A stretch of 64,000 bases of DNA from Saprolegnia diclina VS20 (taxonomy: Eukaryota > Oomycota > Saprolegniomycetes > Saprolegniales > Saprolegniaceae), in NCBI RefSeq assembly GCF_000281045.1, contig NW_008246070.1, positions 1,109,274-1,173,273 on the forward strand, written 5' to 3'. Position numbers and translations under genes: made by a program. Each line of letters starts with the position of its first letter. The stretch's first letter is position 1. Positions 52,471 through 63,640 of this stretch are shown here, one piece after another. The notes under the pieces are model-generated. The model saw nothing but the letters and a program-made list of their open reading frames with translations, was not told the origin of the DNA and did not search any database.

Positions 52471-55420
52471 ATGGAAACGGTGAAGACGCACAGCGGCGAG
52501 GACCTGCACCTCTCGCTCGACGCGCTCCTCGGGTCGCCGCATGATCGCATCCTGTACATGTACCTCTGCCAGCACGGGCTCGAGGCCGTCTACAACGTCG
52601 TCGCCGACATCTACAAGTACAAGCGGCAGCCCGACGCGGCCAAGCGCCAAGAGCAGGTACTCCCACGATCCGATCTAAAGCTTGGCCTCATGGATCGCGG
52701 GCAGGCCGAGGCCATGGTGCGCAGCCACTTGATGCCCCCGGATGCGCGCCTTACGTCGTGCCTTGACGGCGGTCTGCTAACAACCCTCCTCGACGCGGTC
52801 GACCAGCGGACGACGACGCTCGACATGTGGCACGAGCTCGACACGTGCATCAAGGCGACGCTCGAGTGGTCGACCTTCTTTGGCAGCGATATGTTTGGCG
52901 ACTTTTGCAACGCGATCCGCGAGCGCTACCCGCTGACGTTGCAGGATGTGCTTTGCGAGTGCAACCCGATCAAGCTCCGGTTCCTCGAGCAGTGGCTGCG
53001 CACGTTCCACCCGAATGGCGTGAGCAACCTCCTCTTCTGGGTCGACGTGCAAACAACGTTCGTACCGCTCGTGTCGCCGTCCATGACGTTCTCGCTGAGC
53101 CTTTTCGAGGAGATCCAAGTGACGGTCCGCCGCCTCTTCAACGTCTACTTGGCCGAAAACAACCACTCGATCGTCTCGGACGAGACGAAGAAGGACGTGC
53201 TCTCACGCATCCTCATGTACCAAGGCGAGCCATTCTCGCCCCAGCGCTACGTGAGTCTCTTCAAGGGAGCGCAAGACCAAGTGCTCAAGTGGCTCAGCGC
53301 CAAGATTTTCCCCAATTTTCAAAATTCTCTCCACTGCATCCAGCTCCTCGTCGAGCTCGCGTGGCTCGACGACGACCTTCTTGGCCGAAAAGCATATGCG
53401 CCCAAGCGCGACCCCAAGCACCTCGTGCTACTGCCGCTCTCGCCGGCTCTTGACGAGCATTCGTCTGCGCTGCCCAAAGGCTTTTGCATCGAGAGCTCAC
53501 TGCCCGCGTCCGCATACAACGTGGTCTGCGCGACCGATGCGCTCCTCGACCTCCACGTGATTGTGTTTGGCATCGGCGTTGCGCCCGCCAAGACGACCAG
53601 CACGACGTTCTATGCGACCGTGAATGACACGGCGTTCCAGTACGAGTTCCATCTGTGCTGCGGCGCCGACGACGTGCACGACGACATCAAGGTACTCACA
53701 TCTGTCTGAGAGACGCTTAAGTGGTGGTGGCAGCAATTCTGCCTCGTGCGGGACCGCCTTCCGGTCGTCTTGCGACCGCGTCGCAGCAGCCCCGAAGCGC
53801 CCCGTGTCCACGCCTTTGCGTGTCCGACGCTGACGGGCATCCGGTACGGACTTTGCTTGACGACATGGCGCGTCAACAACGAGATCGATCCCGACCAGCT
53901 CGTCTTCCTCCCCATCTTCACGTGTGTGCTCACGTCGACGTCGTTCTGGCACCTCGCACCGTTTCTTCAAGCGTCCTTGCCGTCCATTCCGCACGTACGA
54001 TACATCATCCCGAGCAAAGGGATACAACCTAGTGGTCGCAGGACACGAAGGATGCCTCCGTGTGGGTCAAAGCCGTCGAAGACGCCCATCGGCAGTACCA
54101 CGAAGCTCAGCAGCGCCAGCGCGAGATCGTCTTACAGCCACTGTATCGCGCGTTTACGCTCAGTATGCAGCTGCCGCCCGCCCAAGCGGCCGACGACGTC
54201 CCGAGCGCCCTCTTCCGCGACCTCAACGTCCAGGTCCGCTGTTTCTATGTCTATAGACTCGAGCTGTTGTAGAACATTGTGCTGGCATTGACTGCGCTCC
54301 TCGTCGAGCACCGGGTGATTCTAATCGCGCGCCAACGCGACACGCTCTTCACCGGCGCCGAGTCGCTTCTCCGGCTCTTTGCCCCCTTCCGCTTCAAAGT
54401 CGGACCCACTGTATTCTCTAGCCACCCATCGATCTTTTGTAGCATACGTACTTGCCCTTCTGCCCGACCAACGTCGCCGCGCAGCTCAAGCACGAAGGGC
54501 CCCTCTTGATCGGCCTCGAGGCGTCGATCCACCTTCGCCGCGCTGAGAACCACACGCACCGCATTCGTAACTCTCGTTCAAGGTTCGAGTGCCCCGTCCA
54601 CCTGGCGACTAGGTAGCAGCTTGAGCAACCTCCAGCGTGCCAACATCGTTCTCAAGACACCGGACGAGTCCTTTACGTACCCGAGCGAGCTCTACGCAGC
54701 GCGGACCGTCCTTGTCGACCTTGACCACGACGAAGTATACACACCGTTCAAACAAGACTTGCCCGAGCTGCCTCGTATGTACCAGAAGTGGTTTTACGGT
54801 CCTATGGCTTACATGACGCTAGTGGCCAAAGTGCGCAGCCTCGAACTCGCTTTGCGCGCCGTGCAGCACCCGCAACTCGCCCACGCCGACACGTATCTCT
54901 TTGCACCAGCCCCCAGTGTCGGTGCGGCCGTCGCCGACGTCGTGTCGTCTTCGTCGCTCTCGGATGTCAAGACGTCTGACGCGCTCTGCGTCTGCTTTCT
55001 CGGCTTTCTCACGAGTCTCTTTGGGTCGGTCCCGCAGCACTTGGCGACAATTCCCAATCAAATCGACCTCGGGACGCACGAGCCTGCGCTGCAGCACGTG
55101 CGGCACCATCCAACGCTGCCCGACGCGCCGTTCTACGACCAGTTTCTCGCGTTTGACGCGGAAGGCTTCCTGGATGCGTACATCTCTTGCTTGCCACTGG
55201 CATCGACTCGCTTTGGGCTGTCGTAGGCACATGGAAATGGGCTGCCGCGATTTCTTCCGCCAGGTGTTTGCGACCGAGGTACCGCCACCACGTTTGAGAT
55301 GACGCGAGCGACATTGGGACGTAGGCCTTTCACGATCTCTTGCGTCGGCAGCGCCAGCGCTTTGTCCCAGCGCAAGTATCGCCGAGTGCGGACGAAGACC
55401 CCAAGGTCGAGGCCAACTAA
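52471..55420 (+). CDS. RGS-DENN domain protein (candidate Rab GEF)
   Basis: Begins 126 bp after the OSCA stop, same strand. The first 400 residues are one exon with RGS-like helices: a first set (LSLDALLGSPHDRILYMYLC, WSTFFGSDMFGDFCNAIRER) and a clearer second (LEQWLRTFHPNGVSNLLFWV, QVTVRRLFNVYLAENNHSIV, VSLFKGAQDQVLKWL). A DENN module follows, spread over introns: VHAFACPTLTGIRYGLCLTT and LVFLPIFTCVLTSTSFWHLA (uDENN), NIVLALTALLVEHRVILIAR with LPFCPTNVAAQLKHEGPLLI (cDENN), and CVCFLGFLTSLFGSVPQHLA joined to HMEMGCRDFFRQVFATEAFH (dDENN). DENN proteins are known guanine-nucleotide exchange factors for Rabs; RGS domains act on G-alpha. The join across GATGC to GCACATGG fixes the C-terminal exon; stop at 55420. 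Confidence 0.78.
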
Positions 55421-55523
55421 GGCATCTCTACGCGTATGTACACCGCACGAGCTGTCGGCAGACAAGACTAGGCGACTGTAACCCTACCCCGCAATGTACG
55501 AAACCAATATACTCGTATCCACT

Positions 55524-58500
55524 TTACTCCAACGCGATCGTGCGCCGGGCGAGTAGAAGGCACATGGGCTCGATCGCGACCCACGCAAAGCTGAGGTACG
55601 ACGGCTTGCCGTGCGGCCAGCGGTACGAGTACGCGCGGAAGTACCACGCCGAGGCCTTTTGCAGCACAGGCACCGCATCACGCGGCACGTCGGCCGCAAA
55701 GTCGGCCCAAAATGTGGCGGCAAATCCATCGAGCACGTGGTTGACCGCCAGCGTAAGGCGCTCGGCCACGTCCGCCGACCGCTTCCGACGTGCGTAGCCC
55801 GTCACGAGCTCCATCTCCGAGTCGACATCAAAGCGCGTCGCAATGTCGTGAAATGCGACCGAGAAATCGATAAAGTTGGCCTGCGCGTCGTCGAGGTAGC
55901 GCTCGTAGCCCGGCGCAAGGAACCGCGCGTCGATGGAAAAGTCGCGGTACGGCGGCGGCTGGGGCCGGACACCACAGGTTGCCTGGTACAGCAGGCCGAG
56001 CACGGACGTCGAGCGGTACGATGGCTTGTCGGCTTTCTCGAGAAAGTCGGGGTACGCATCCAGCGGCGGGTGCGGCGGGATGCACGCCGGCTCGCCCGTT
56101 TTCGCATAGTCGACGGCGATCGCGTGGGCGGTGGCCATCTCGATCGCGATTGCATCGGCCGCCCCGTCGACGCTTCTGTCGCAGAGCACCATGTGCAGAT
56201 TGGCAATCGTACCGAGGTTGTCGTTGCGCAGGTACTCGAGGTAAAAGGCTCCGACGACCTACGACGCGCTCTCAGAAACACTTCTACCTCGGGATGCACT
56301 ACCTCCATCGACGGTGTCGTGATGCGTGGTGGCAAGGGTGACGGTGGCTTCGTCATCGGTGCAAACTCCGTCGGTGGCACGAGCTTTTGGTTCCAAATAC
56401 AAAAGTAAATGTCGCCGTCGAGGTCGCCGCCTGCCATCGTGTCAGGCGTTGGCCGATCGCCGTGCGCCGAGAAGACGACGACGTCGTGCAGGTGGCTCAG
56501 CGCGGGGACGTGCACGTACGTGAGCCGGCGAATGTCGCCCGGGTGCAGACACGGACACCGCCCGACCGCGAGCGTCGCATGCGGCGGCGGCTGCTTCCCG
56601 CTTGTTTGGAAAAAGACGCAGTCGGGCGGCAAGGTGCCCGTCTCGTCGAGGACGCCCATGAGCATGACGCCGCACTCGACGTAAATGCGCGCTTTGGTCT
56701 GCACGTCGAGAAGCCGGCGGCGACGAATCGCGTCGACGTACTCAAACACATGGCGATCTTCGAGCGTGGCGCCGGCTGCCAGCAGCGTCGCCGCGAGGCT
56801 ATGCGGATCATGGCGGAAGACGAAGGCCCGCGCTTCGTCGGTCGAGTTGAGGCACGTGTCGAGCGCTTGCAGCATCGTGTTGGTCAGCTGCAAAAACACC
56901 TCGTCAGGCACACCACGCGACGAGAGCACGTTGATGAGCTGCCGGTTCAAGTAGCAAGGCGACGCAAACGCCGGCCGACAAATCTCGAGGTCGTCCAAGT
57001 CGGTCTCAAACTTGCGCATGCTCGGGCGGAGACCGAGCGCCGCCTCCTTGAGCTGCGGGTCCACTGCCACGACGCCCTTGTAGCCGCCGTACCGGATCTG
57101 GAAAGCCGACGGCTTATACCCGCAGCCGAGTTTGTCGGCGACGACCTTGTGCGGCCAGTGGAGTGCGTCGGCCACTACGTTTGCGAGCGCCGGCGAAATC
57201 GTGCCGACGCCGTCCGAGAAGCAAAAACCTTTGCGATTCACGTCCGCCAGCTCGACGCACTGCGACCGTGGCACACGCAGCGCGACGGTCGTGCCCGAGA
57301 ACGCTTGTCCGAGGCGCGCACCCCGCTTCCCGGCGGTTGGCATCGCGCCAAAGTCGCCGAGGCACGTGTAGATCTCGGCCAACGTCGGCGCGTCGTCGGA
57401 AAACGAGGTCGGAACGCGGTAGAACCAGCAGCTGTGGCTGCGGAGCTGCGCGCTCGAGTACCCGAGGAAGACCACGTGCTCGCCGGCAATGAAAAACCCA
57501 TTCGAAATGCACTGCTTGATGCGGCCAAAGATGCTCGGGGCGGTTTTGACGCTATGGACGGACGCGAAATCTTCGTCGACAAACGTGACGCGCACGAACC
57601 GATCGACGGCGTGCGGGTAGAGGCGCAAGACGCGGTTCGAGACGTCGACGTCGGGCGCGTCGACGAGGATGCGCAGTGGCGTGATGCGCACCCGCTGGAC
57701 GCGCACGTAGCCGGGTGGATCTGCAAACGGCGCCTCCGGTGGGTGCGCAAGAGACTCAAGGAGCTTGTGCCACGTCAGCGACCGGCGCGATTTCCACTGC
57801 ACGAGCCGCAGAAGCGCGTCGGCCGAGATATCCGACGCGTGCATCGCGGCCACGAGCTTCTGGACTTGGCGGGCATGGGTGAACACGATTGCGTGGTGGC
57901 TCACGAGCACATGCAGCGCGTACCGCCGCGCGTACGAGAGGCCTGCAAACATGTGGTCGTAGCCGCCGCTCCAGTCCGAGTCGGGCCGTGCATACCCTTC
58001 GAGCGCGGGTGTGAGGCGTCGCTGCTGCCCCGATGCGAGGAGAACGCGCTCGAGGCCGAGACGTTGGAGGAGCGCGTGCATTTCTTCGGGAAACACCTCT
58101 CGCAGCGTGACTTGGTAGTTGCGGTAAGCGCCAAACGCCTTGCTTGGACTCGGGTCGACGCAGCGCGTCCATTCGACGATGGGTGTGGCCGACGACGGCC
58201 ATTGCGTTCTCTCGCGCTGGCGCTGCTCGAGGAACGACGTGGCGGCCACGGCGCGTGGGGGCGCCGATTCGTACATGAGCGGCGGCTGGTGCAACTCGAA
58301 CCAGACGACGCAAAACCCGCGGTCGTCCGAGCCGACGCTGACGGCCGCAACGTCGAGAGAGGAAAACGCTGCGCGGTACGTGGTCTGGAACTCGATGGCG
58401 AACGCAACCTTGGGGTGGACCGTGCACACGAGCGTGACGGCTTGTGCAGCACTGAAGCGCGGCGGCACCGTGTCGAAGCAGTCCCGCGACGGCACGACGT

Positions 58501-58921
58501 GCAAGCTCACGCCGTCAAAGCGCTGCGAGAGCTCGCCGCTCACGGTGCGTGACGTCTTGTAGTCGCGCACCTTCAAGGTGCGGCCCTGACATGGCGTCTT
58601 GTGGAGTTGAAGTAGCTGGTCGTGGGCTGCTCGCGATCTGACCGACACGATCGCCGTGGTGTTGAACGGCGAGGCGCGATACGGTGTCGTGATGATACAC
58701 TGCTTGATGTCGGTGACGCCGGCGCGCTTGCAGAGCTCGACCACATCGTACGCCGACATTTTGAACGGGATGTGCTGGAGCGCCGCCGCAAAGGTCTGCG
58801 GTGGCATCGAGTCGGCGTCCACGATGTACTCCTTCGCTGCTTTAGCCATCTCGTCGCGCGTCGCCTTGGCCTCTCGGGCCACTTCGAGCGCCTCGAGAAA
58901 GTCAACGAGCTTGGGGCTCAT
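55524..58921 (-). CDS. cellular RNA-dependent RNA polymerase (RDR, gene silencing)
   Basis: A large two-exon gene; a 44-nt intron at about 56259-56302 joins ITTPSME to VVGAFYLEYLRNDNLGTIAN. From the ATG at 58921, an RRM-like N-terminal segment (YDVVELCKRAGVTDIKQCII, TAIVSVRSRAAHDQLLQLHK) precedes the polymerase. Conserved RDR blocks are FGRIKQCISNGFFIAGEHVV, FCFSDGVGTISPALANVV, PSAFQIRYGGYKGVVAVDPQ, CVFFQTSGK, GRCPCLHPGDIRRLTYVHVP and the catalytic AGGDLDGDIYFCIWN, whose three Asp bind Mg. This is the eukaryotic RDR/QDE-1 family that makes double-stranded RNA for Dicer; it is not viral. The catalytic motif is intact. It converges on the RGS-DENN gene with 103 bp between stops. Confidence 0.93.
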
Positions 58922-59019
58922 CGGACTCACCTGCAACACGGCAATTGCAAAACTGAGGGATTGCCACGAAATCCAACGAGACAGCCAATCAAATGGGGGA
59001 TGGGCGTATATGTACCTAT

Positions 59020-59034
59020 GATTGGTCAAAATGC
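59020..59034 (-). promoter_or_regulatory. CCAAT box (shared 15-mer)
   Basis: Plus strand ATGATTGGTCAAAAT, identical to 12763-12777, and 99 nt upstream of the RDR ATG on the gene strand. Confidence 0.5.
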
Positions 59035-59419
59035 TGGAAGGAGATTTGCCAGTTGAACGGGGGCCCACTGCAGCACTGCAACACTGCAACACGACGTAAA
59101 GAAGGTGTCGAGGCGATAGATCAAAGCCTTCCTCCTGCTGCTTGAGGTCGAGGCCATTGAATTCTCCATGTATCTTTAACTGCCATCGTAGCAACGCCTC
59201 GGAGCTGCGCAAAATGGCTCGGCAAAGCATGTTGCAGGTAGAGTTTGCGTGGACGCAGTGGGGTATAACACCCGACCAGCATGGATGTGCTATGGCACGT
59301 CCCTCGTGACCGTCCTCCGAAGCCTGCAGAGCTCCTGTCTGCGTGGGCGTGGAGATACCGCAGCTCGATGCATGCTGCGATTGCAAGTCCGGAATCATCC
59401 GGATGAAAGTTGCGCGCCA

Positions 59420-59445
59420 TTTTTATCCGGACTGCCGGATAAAAA
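59420..59445. promoter_or_regulatory. dyad TTTTTATCCGG-ACTG-CCGGATAAAAA
   Basis: Two perfect 11-nt arms with a 4-nt spacer, each containing the TTTATCCGG core, ending 50 nt before the MSH4 ATG. Spacing and symmetry suggest a binding site for a dimer. Confidence 0.5.
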
Positions 59446-59494
59446 GATCCGCTTCTGGCATTCGCCATTTGCCGAGCCCAAGCACACTAGGACC

Positions 59495-62400
59495 ATGGAC
59501 GGCCCCAAGCGCTTCCGCGGGACGACGGGCCAGCGGCAAGTCGCGTCCGAGACGCCGGTGATGGGGACGCGAGGGAAGACCCCGCGCGCAACGACGGCCA
59601 ACGCCCGACGGAGCCACTGCATCACGGTGATCGCAGAGGGCCGGAACCGCGAGGTCGCGCTCTGCTGCCTCGACCTCCACATGCCCCATGAGATGCTCGT
59701 CTCGAGCATGGTCGACTCGAGGAGCTTCGTGGAGACGATCTCGCTTCTTGAGAGCTACCAGGTCCGAGCACCTCCCTCGACGAGTCCACATACATGACAT
59801 AGCCCGTGGAAATCCTCATGGTGGACGCGGGGACTCCGCGACAACTGCATCTCGAGGTGAAGAAGCGCTTCAAGAACTCGACGACACGCATCGTTGCGAT
59901 TGTGCGCAAGTACTACGAGTAAGGATACCAACTGAGACTGCATCTCTTCACGTTACCTCGGTAGTCAGTCAAAAGGGGCAGAAGACCTCAAGCGCGTTGC
60001 CGTCAACTCGTTCGACACGAGCCTCCTCAAGGTACAATGACTGTTGAAAAATGCACGATTGCATTCATTCTTGGGTAGAACCACGTCGTCATGGGTGCGG
60101 TGGCGTGCTTGATGAAGTACATCGAGTTCATCCAAGGCGTCTATATCGCACAAAAGACCATCAAGGTTGCAAGCCTCGAATCGTATGTGTACCATGAGTT
60201 GAAGTAGGTTGTGCTGACAATGGCAAGCCCCGTGCTCCTAATGGACTATGCAACGATCGCGGCTTTGGAAATCACACGCGGAGCGCGCAATGGCTTGATC
60301 CAGCACGTAAGAGTTCCATTGTACCGCAGTTGCGTGATGACACGGGCAGTCGCTGGTCGCCAAGATTGACAATACGCGCACGACCATCGGGCGACGCTTG
60401 CTGCGCCAAACGGTATTTTTCAATGCTTTGTGACGCATCACCAAGGTGTGCTGACGTAGATCTTGCGTCCAAGCTGCGCGCTCGAGACCATGTACTCTGC
60501 TTCGAAAGGGCGATCGACTGTGATTAAACCTGTTGCTCTGTAGTCAAGCGCGCCAAGACGTCGTTGGTGTATTCCTCAACAACCCGTCGCTCTTCTTTGA
60601 CGTTTTGGAAATCCTACCTGACTTTGCCGACCTTGACAAAATGCTGGTCCCATTCCTCTCTGACATGCAGGAAATGCATTTACAGTGCCTTGTAGTCGCA
60701 GCTGGTGATGGTGCCAAAAGTGATTACGGCTCGAACATCCCAGCAAGGCGTCATCAATGTCGTCGCTCTCAAGAGCACGCTGGAGCTGTTACCCCAGCTC
60801 CACGAGTGCCTCTCGAATGCTACGAGCTACATGGACGAGCCAGTCGAGCTTCTCGAGAGCATTATTACCAGGTGAAAATCTTGGGGTATGTAAAAAGGTT
60901 CATTGTACGCCGATTAGCCTTCGTTGCGATGAGTTCATCGTGATCCAAGAAAGCATCGACCGCGTGATCGACCCCAAGTAGGAAGGACATGATCGCGCCA
61001 GTCTCTTACACATCAGTCTAGCTCGCAATGGAACCGATCCGTGCGGCACATGAAGATCAGTGGCAGTCTTGCCGTCAAAGCGGGCATCGATGGCAAACTC
61101 GACGTCGCTCGGGCAACATACCTCAGCACGATCGACAGCATCAACGAACGCGTGGAGGAGTATCAAGATCAGTTTGGCATTGCCATCAAGCTTCACTTCA
61201 GGTACCATGTTATCGCCATATGAATATGCGTTTAGGACGCTCTACATAGCGTCGGTCGGGGTTACCACCTGCTCATTCCCAACGGTGGCGCTCGCGACAT
61301 TCCCCAGATCTTTGAGCAGCGGGTCAAATTCAGCAAATGTACGACCCTGCTACGCCAACGTTTCTGGCTTTGATGACTGATGTAGCCTTGGCGTGCACGA
61401 CGAAAGACATCAGCTCGCTCAACTCTCGCACGAAGGAGTGCATGAACGACATCTACCAACTGTCTTACGGTGTCATCAACGCACTTATGGACGAGATCCG
61501 GCCTTTTGTGTGCCATTTGTACGCAATGGTTGAAAGCGTCGCCCTGCTTGACATGCTGCTCAGGTATATACGTACCCTTCATCCATCATCTCACATCATG
61601 TTAGCTTTACCAATCTCGTCGCCCTCTCGCCAGTTGACCAGCCATGTACGTGATGCATACCAAGTTTAGTTGGTAAAATATTAGGTCTGCTATCTAGACT
61701 GCCGCCCGCAAATGTGCCCGGGTGGCAATTTTGTCATCAAGAAGGGACGCCATCCGCTCATTGAGCAAGTCGTCCAGGATCGCCCATTTGTCCCCAACGA
61801 CGTCGTACGTGAGCCACACGTTTTGTGGTTGTACAATGCTTCCTTTAGTTTCTCGATCCTGTGACCAACTTTAACGGTGCGTATCAACGGCCAATCCACA
61901 CTCCTATAATCGGCTTATGGTTAGTCATTACGGGGCCAAACTGCTCTGGCAAGTCGACGTATCTCAAAACGACAGCCATCATCACGCTTCTGGCTCACAT
62001 GGGCTGCTACGTGCCTGCGACGGAGGCTCGCATCCCGCTTCGGACACGCATCTTCACGCGCTTTGGAACCTCGGATGACATGGAGGAAAACGCTAGCACG
62101 TTCACTGTCGAGATGCTGGAGCTGGCCTTCATCTTGGACAACCTTACGGCGCGGTCCTTGATCCTCATTGACGAGCTTGGCCGTGGTACCTCGAACGATG
62201 AAGGACTCGCCATCGCCTGGAGCGCATGCGAGACGCTGATGCAAACCAAAGCGTACACGTGCTTTGCGACCCACTTCCACGGCCTGCGCGAGCTCTCGAC
62301 GATGTATGCCAACTGCCGCAACTTCCATTTACAAGCCACCAATACCTCGACGGTACCCGGGTGCAACCGATGTTGGTTCGAAAGTGCGCTCATAGAATCT

Positions 62401-62751
62401 GCTCGACTTCAAGTACAAGCTGAGCGATGGTCCGTCGGATCGCAGCCATGGCTATGGCATCCAAATGGCCAAGATTTGCGGGATCCCGGCCTCAACCGTG
62501 CGTGATGCCGAGGCTCTTCAAGAAACCATGCTTTCGACCCAAGACGTGGACATGAACCTCGTCGTCAATCATCGCAACAAGAACCTCAACAACAAGTTGC
62601 TCCATCGCCTCATGGCGCTCCGTGATTCCAAGTTGGACGACGGCGGTTCACCTCCATATCTTGTAAACGGCTTGCATGTCGAGCTTACATTGTTATCGTA
62701 GCGTTGCGCCGCCGACTGCAGCACCTGCGCGAGCAATTCATCGACGACTAG
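59495..62751 (+). CDS. MSH4: MutS homologue MSH4 (meiotic recombination)
   Basis: A very intron-rich gene (about 18 introns, most 40-60 nt). MSH4 with MSH5 forms a sliding clamp that stabilises meiotic crossover intermediates. N-terminal part: HCITVIAEGRNREVALCCLD, VEILMVDAGTPRQLHLEVKK and RVAVNSFDTSLLK. Core: MDYATIAALEITRGARNGLI and SLVAKIDNTRTTIGRRLLRQ. Lever/clamp: QQGVINVVALKSTLELLPQL, VRHMKISGSLAVKAGI and YHLLIPNGG. ATPase: VITGPNCSGKSTYLKTTAII (Walker A), RIFTRFGTSDDMEENASTF, SLILIDELGRGTSNDEGLAI (Walker B) and CFATHFHGLREL. Absence of the mismatch-binding N-domain and the start near VIAEGR fit MSH4. The last exon ends LRRRLQHLREQFIDD. All motifs are intact. Confidence 0.88.
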
Positions 62752-63640
62752 CCTACATCACTGAATCCTGCCGTCAATATATACGACTCTGCACGTCGAT
62801 ACCCCATGTGTGCCATCACTGCAGCTGCACAAGAAAAAACCGGGCGTTGTGGCTTCTTTCCCTTCAACGCACCCGAGTACGTTGTCACCTGCCTTCGCTT
62901 TCGGAAACGTGGATGCGAAGAGGCAGACAGCCCGTGGGCTTTCGAAGCGTCCGCTTCACCTGTCTTTATCGCCGAGTGCTGAAGCTACGCCAAGTCGAAA
63001 GTCGCGTGTCCAGCCTAACGGGGTGTTTACTACTACACCATGCAACCCGAAGGCGTCTTGCTCATCGCAGACGGCGCGGAGCTTTTGTAGCCACAGGTTC
63101 CAGCGCCGTCCCAGAAGGGGACTTGAAGCTGGGGTCGCGGGTCCTCTTCCTCCAAACATGGCTCAAGTAGGTGCGATGGCCAGGCCCGATGCTTGATAGG
63201 CTTAAAACACGCGCTCTAAGTCGTACCGTTAGGTCGCGTGGCTGCAGCACCGACACAAGGGCGTGAGCCAGCGCGTGCATTCAAAGGCTGCATCAGCGAC
63301 CCTTCTTTAGCAGCATACAAATCCACGTACGCGGGTTCAACGTCACTGGCACCGGAAAAATGGGTATCACCAGCACCGCCTTTCTATATCAACGCATGCG
63401 AGGACCTCCTCGGGAGATGTCGGACAGTACCCAACGAATCAACGTGGCTGGGTTTGTCGCGGCCAGGTTTCTGCGTCGGCCCACGCTGGCCGCATCTGCG
63501 CGCGCATGCTGGCCCACTCTGGGCGTGGAATAAAAACGGTTGGGTGTTTTTAACCTCGGCGCGTTGGCCGGACTTTGCCGAGTCGGTGAAGGTGGCGACT
63601 GGAGCCCATTTTCGCAGTTGCGCCAAGTCACAGAAGGACG
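62752..63640. other. intergenic, no firm gene
   Basis: A 59-codon frame at 62807-62986 reads PFNAPEYVVTCLRF and SPWAFEASASPVFIAEC, and a later segment (YTMQPEGVLLIADGAEL) lies in another frame. They do not join over clear splice sites. I leave them as possible remnants. Confidence 0.3.

Larger units (their letters stand above)
58922..59494. other. divergent promoter region RDR / MSH4
   Basis: Shared upstream region of two divergent genes. It holds CCAATCA near 58988, the CCAAT 15-mer at 59020-59034, CATCCGGATG near 59397 and the TATCCGGA dyad at 59420-59445. No gene is seen. Confidence 0.5.

Noticed and set aside
56387-58552. 721-codon forward frame opposite the RDR gene
   Set aside because: Antisense shadow with Arg/Val/Glu bias and no domain; the minus strand carries the full RDR motif set.
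55524-58921. RNA-dependent RNA polymerase as a sign of an integrated RNA virus
   Set aside because: The DLDGD motif and flanking blocks are those of cellular RDRs, and the gene has an intron and normal neighbours; viral RdRPs carry GDD-type palms.
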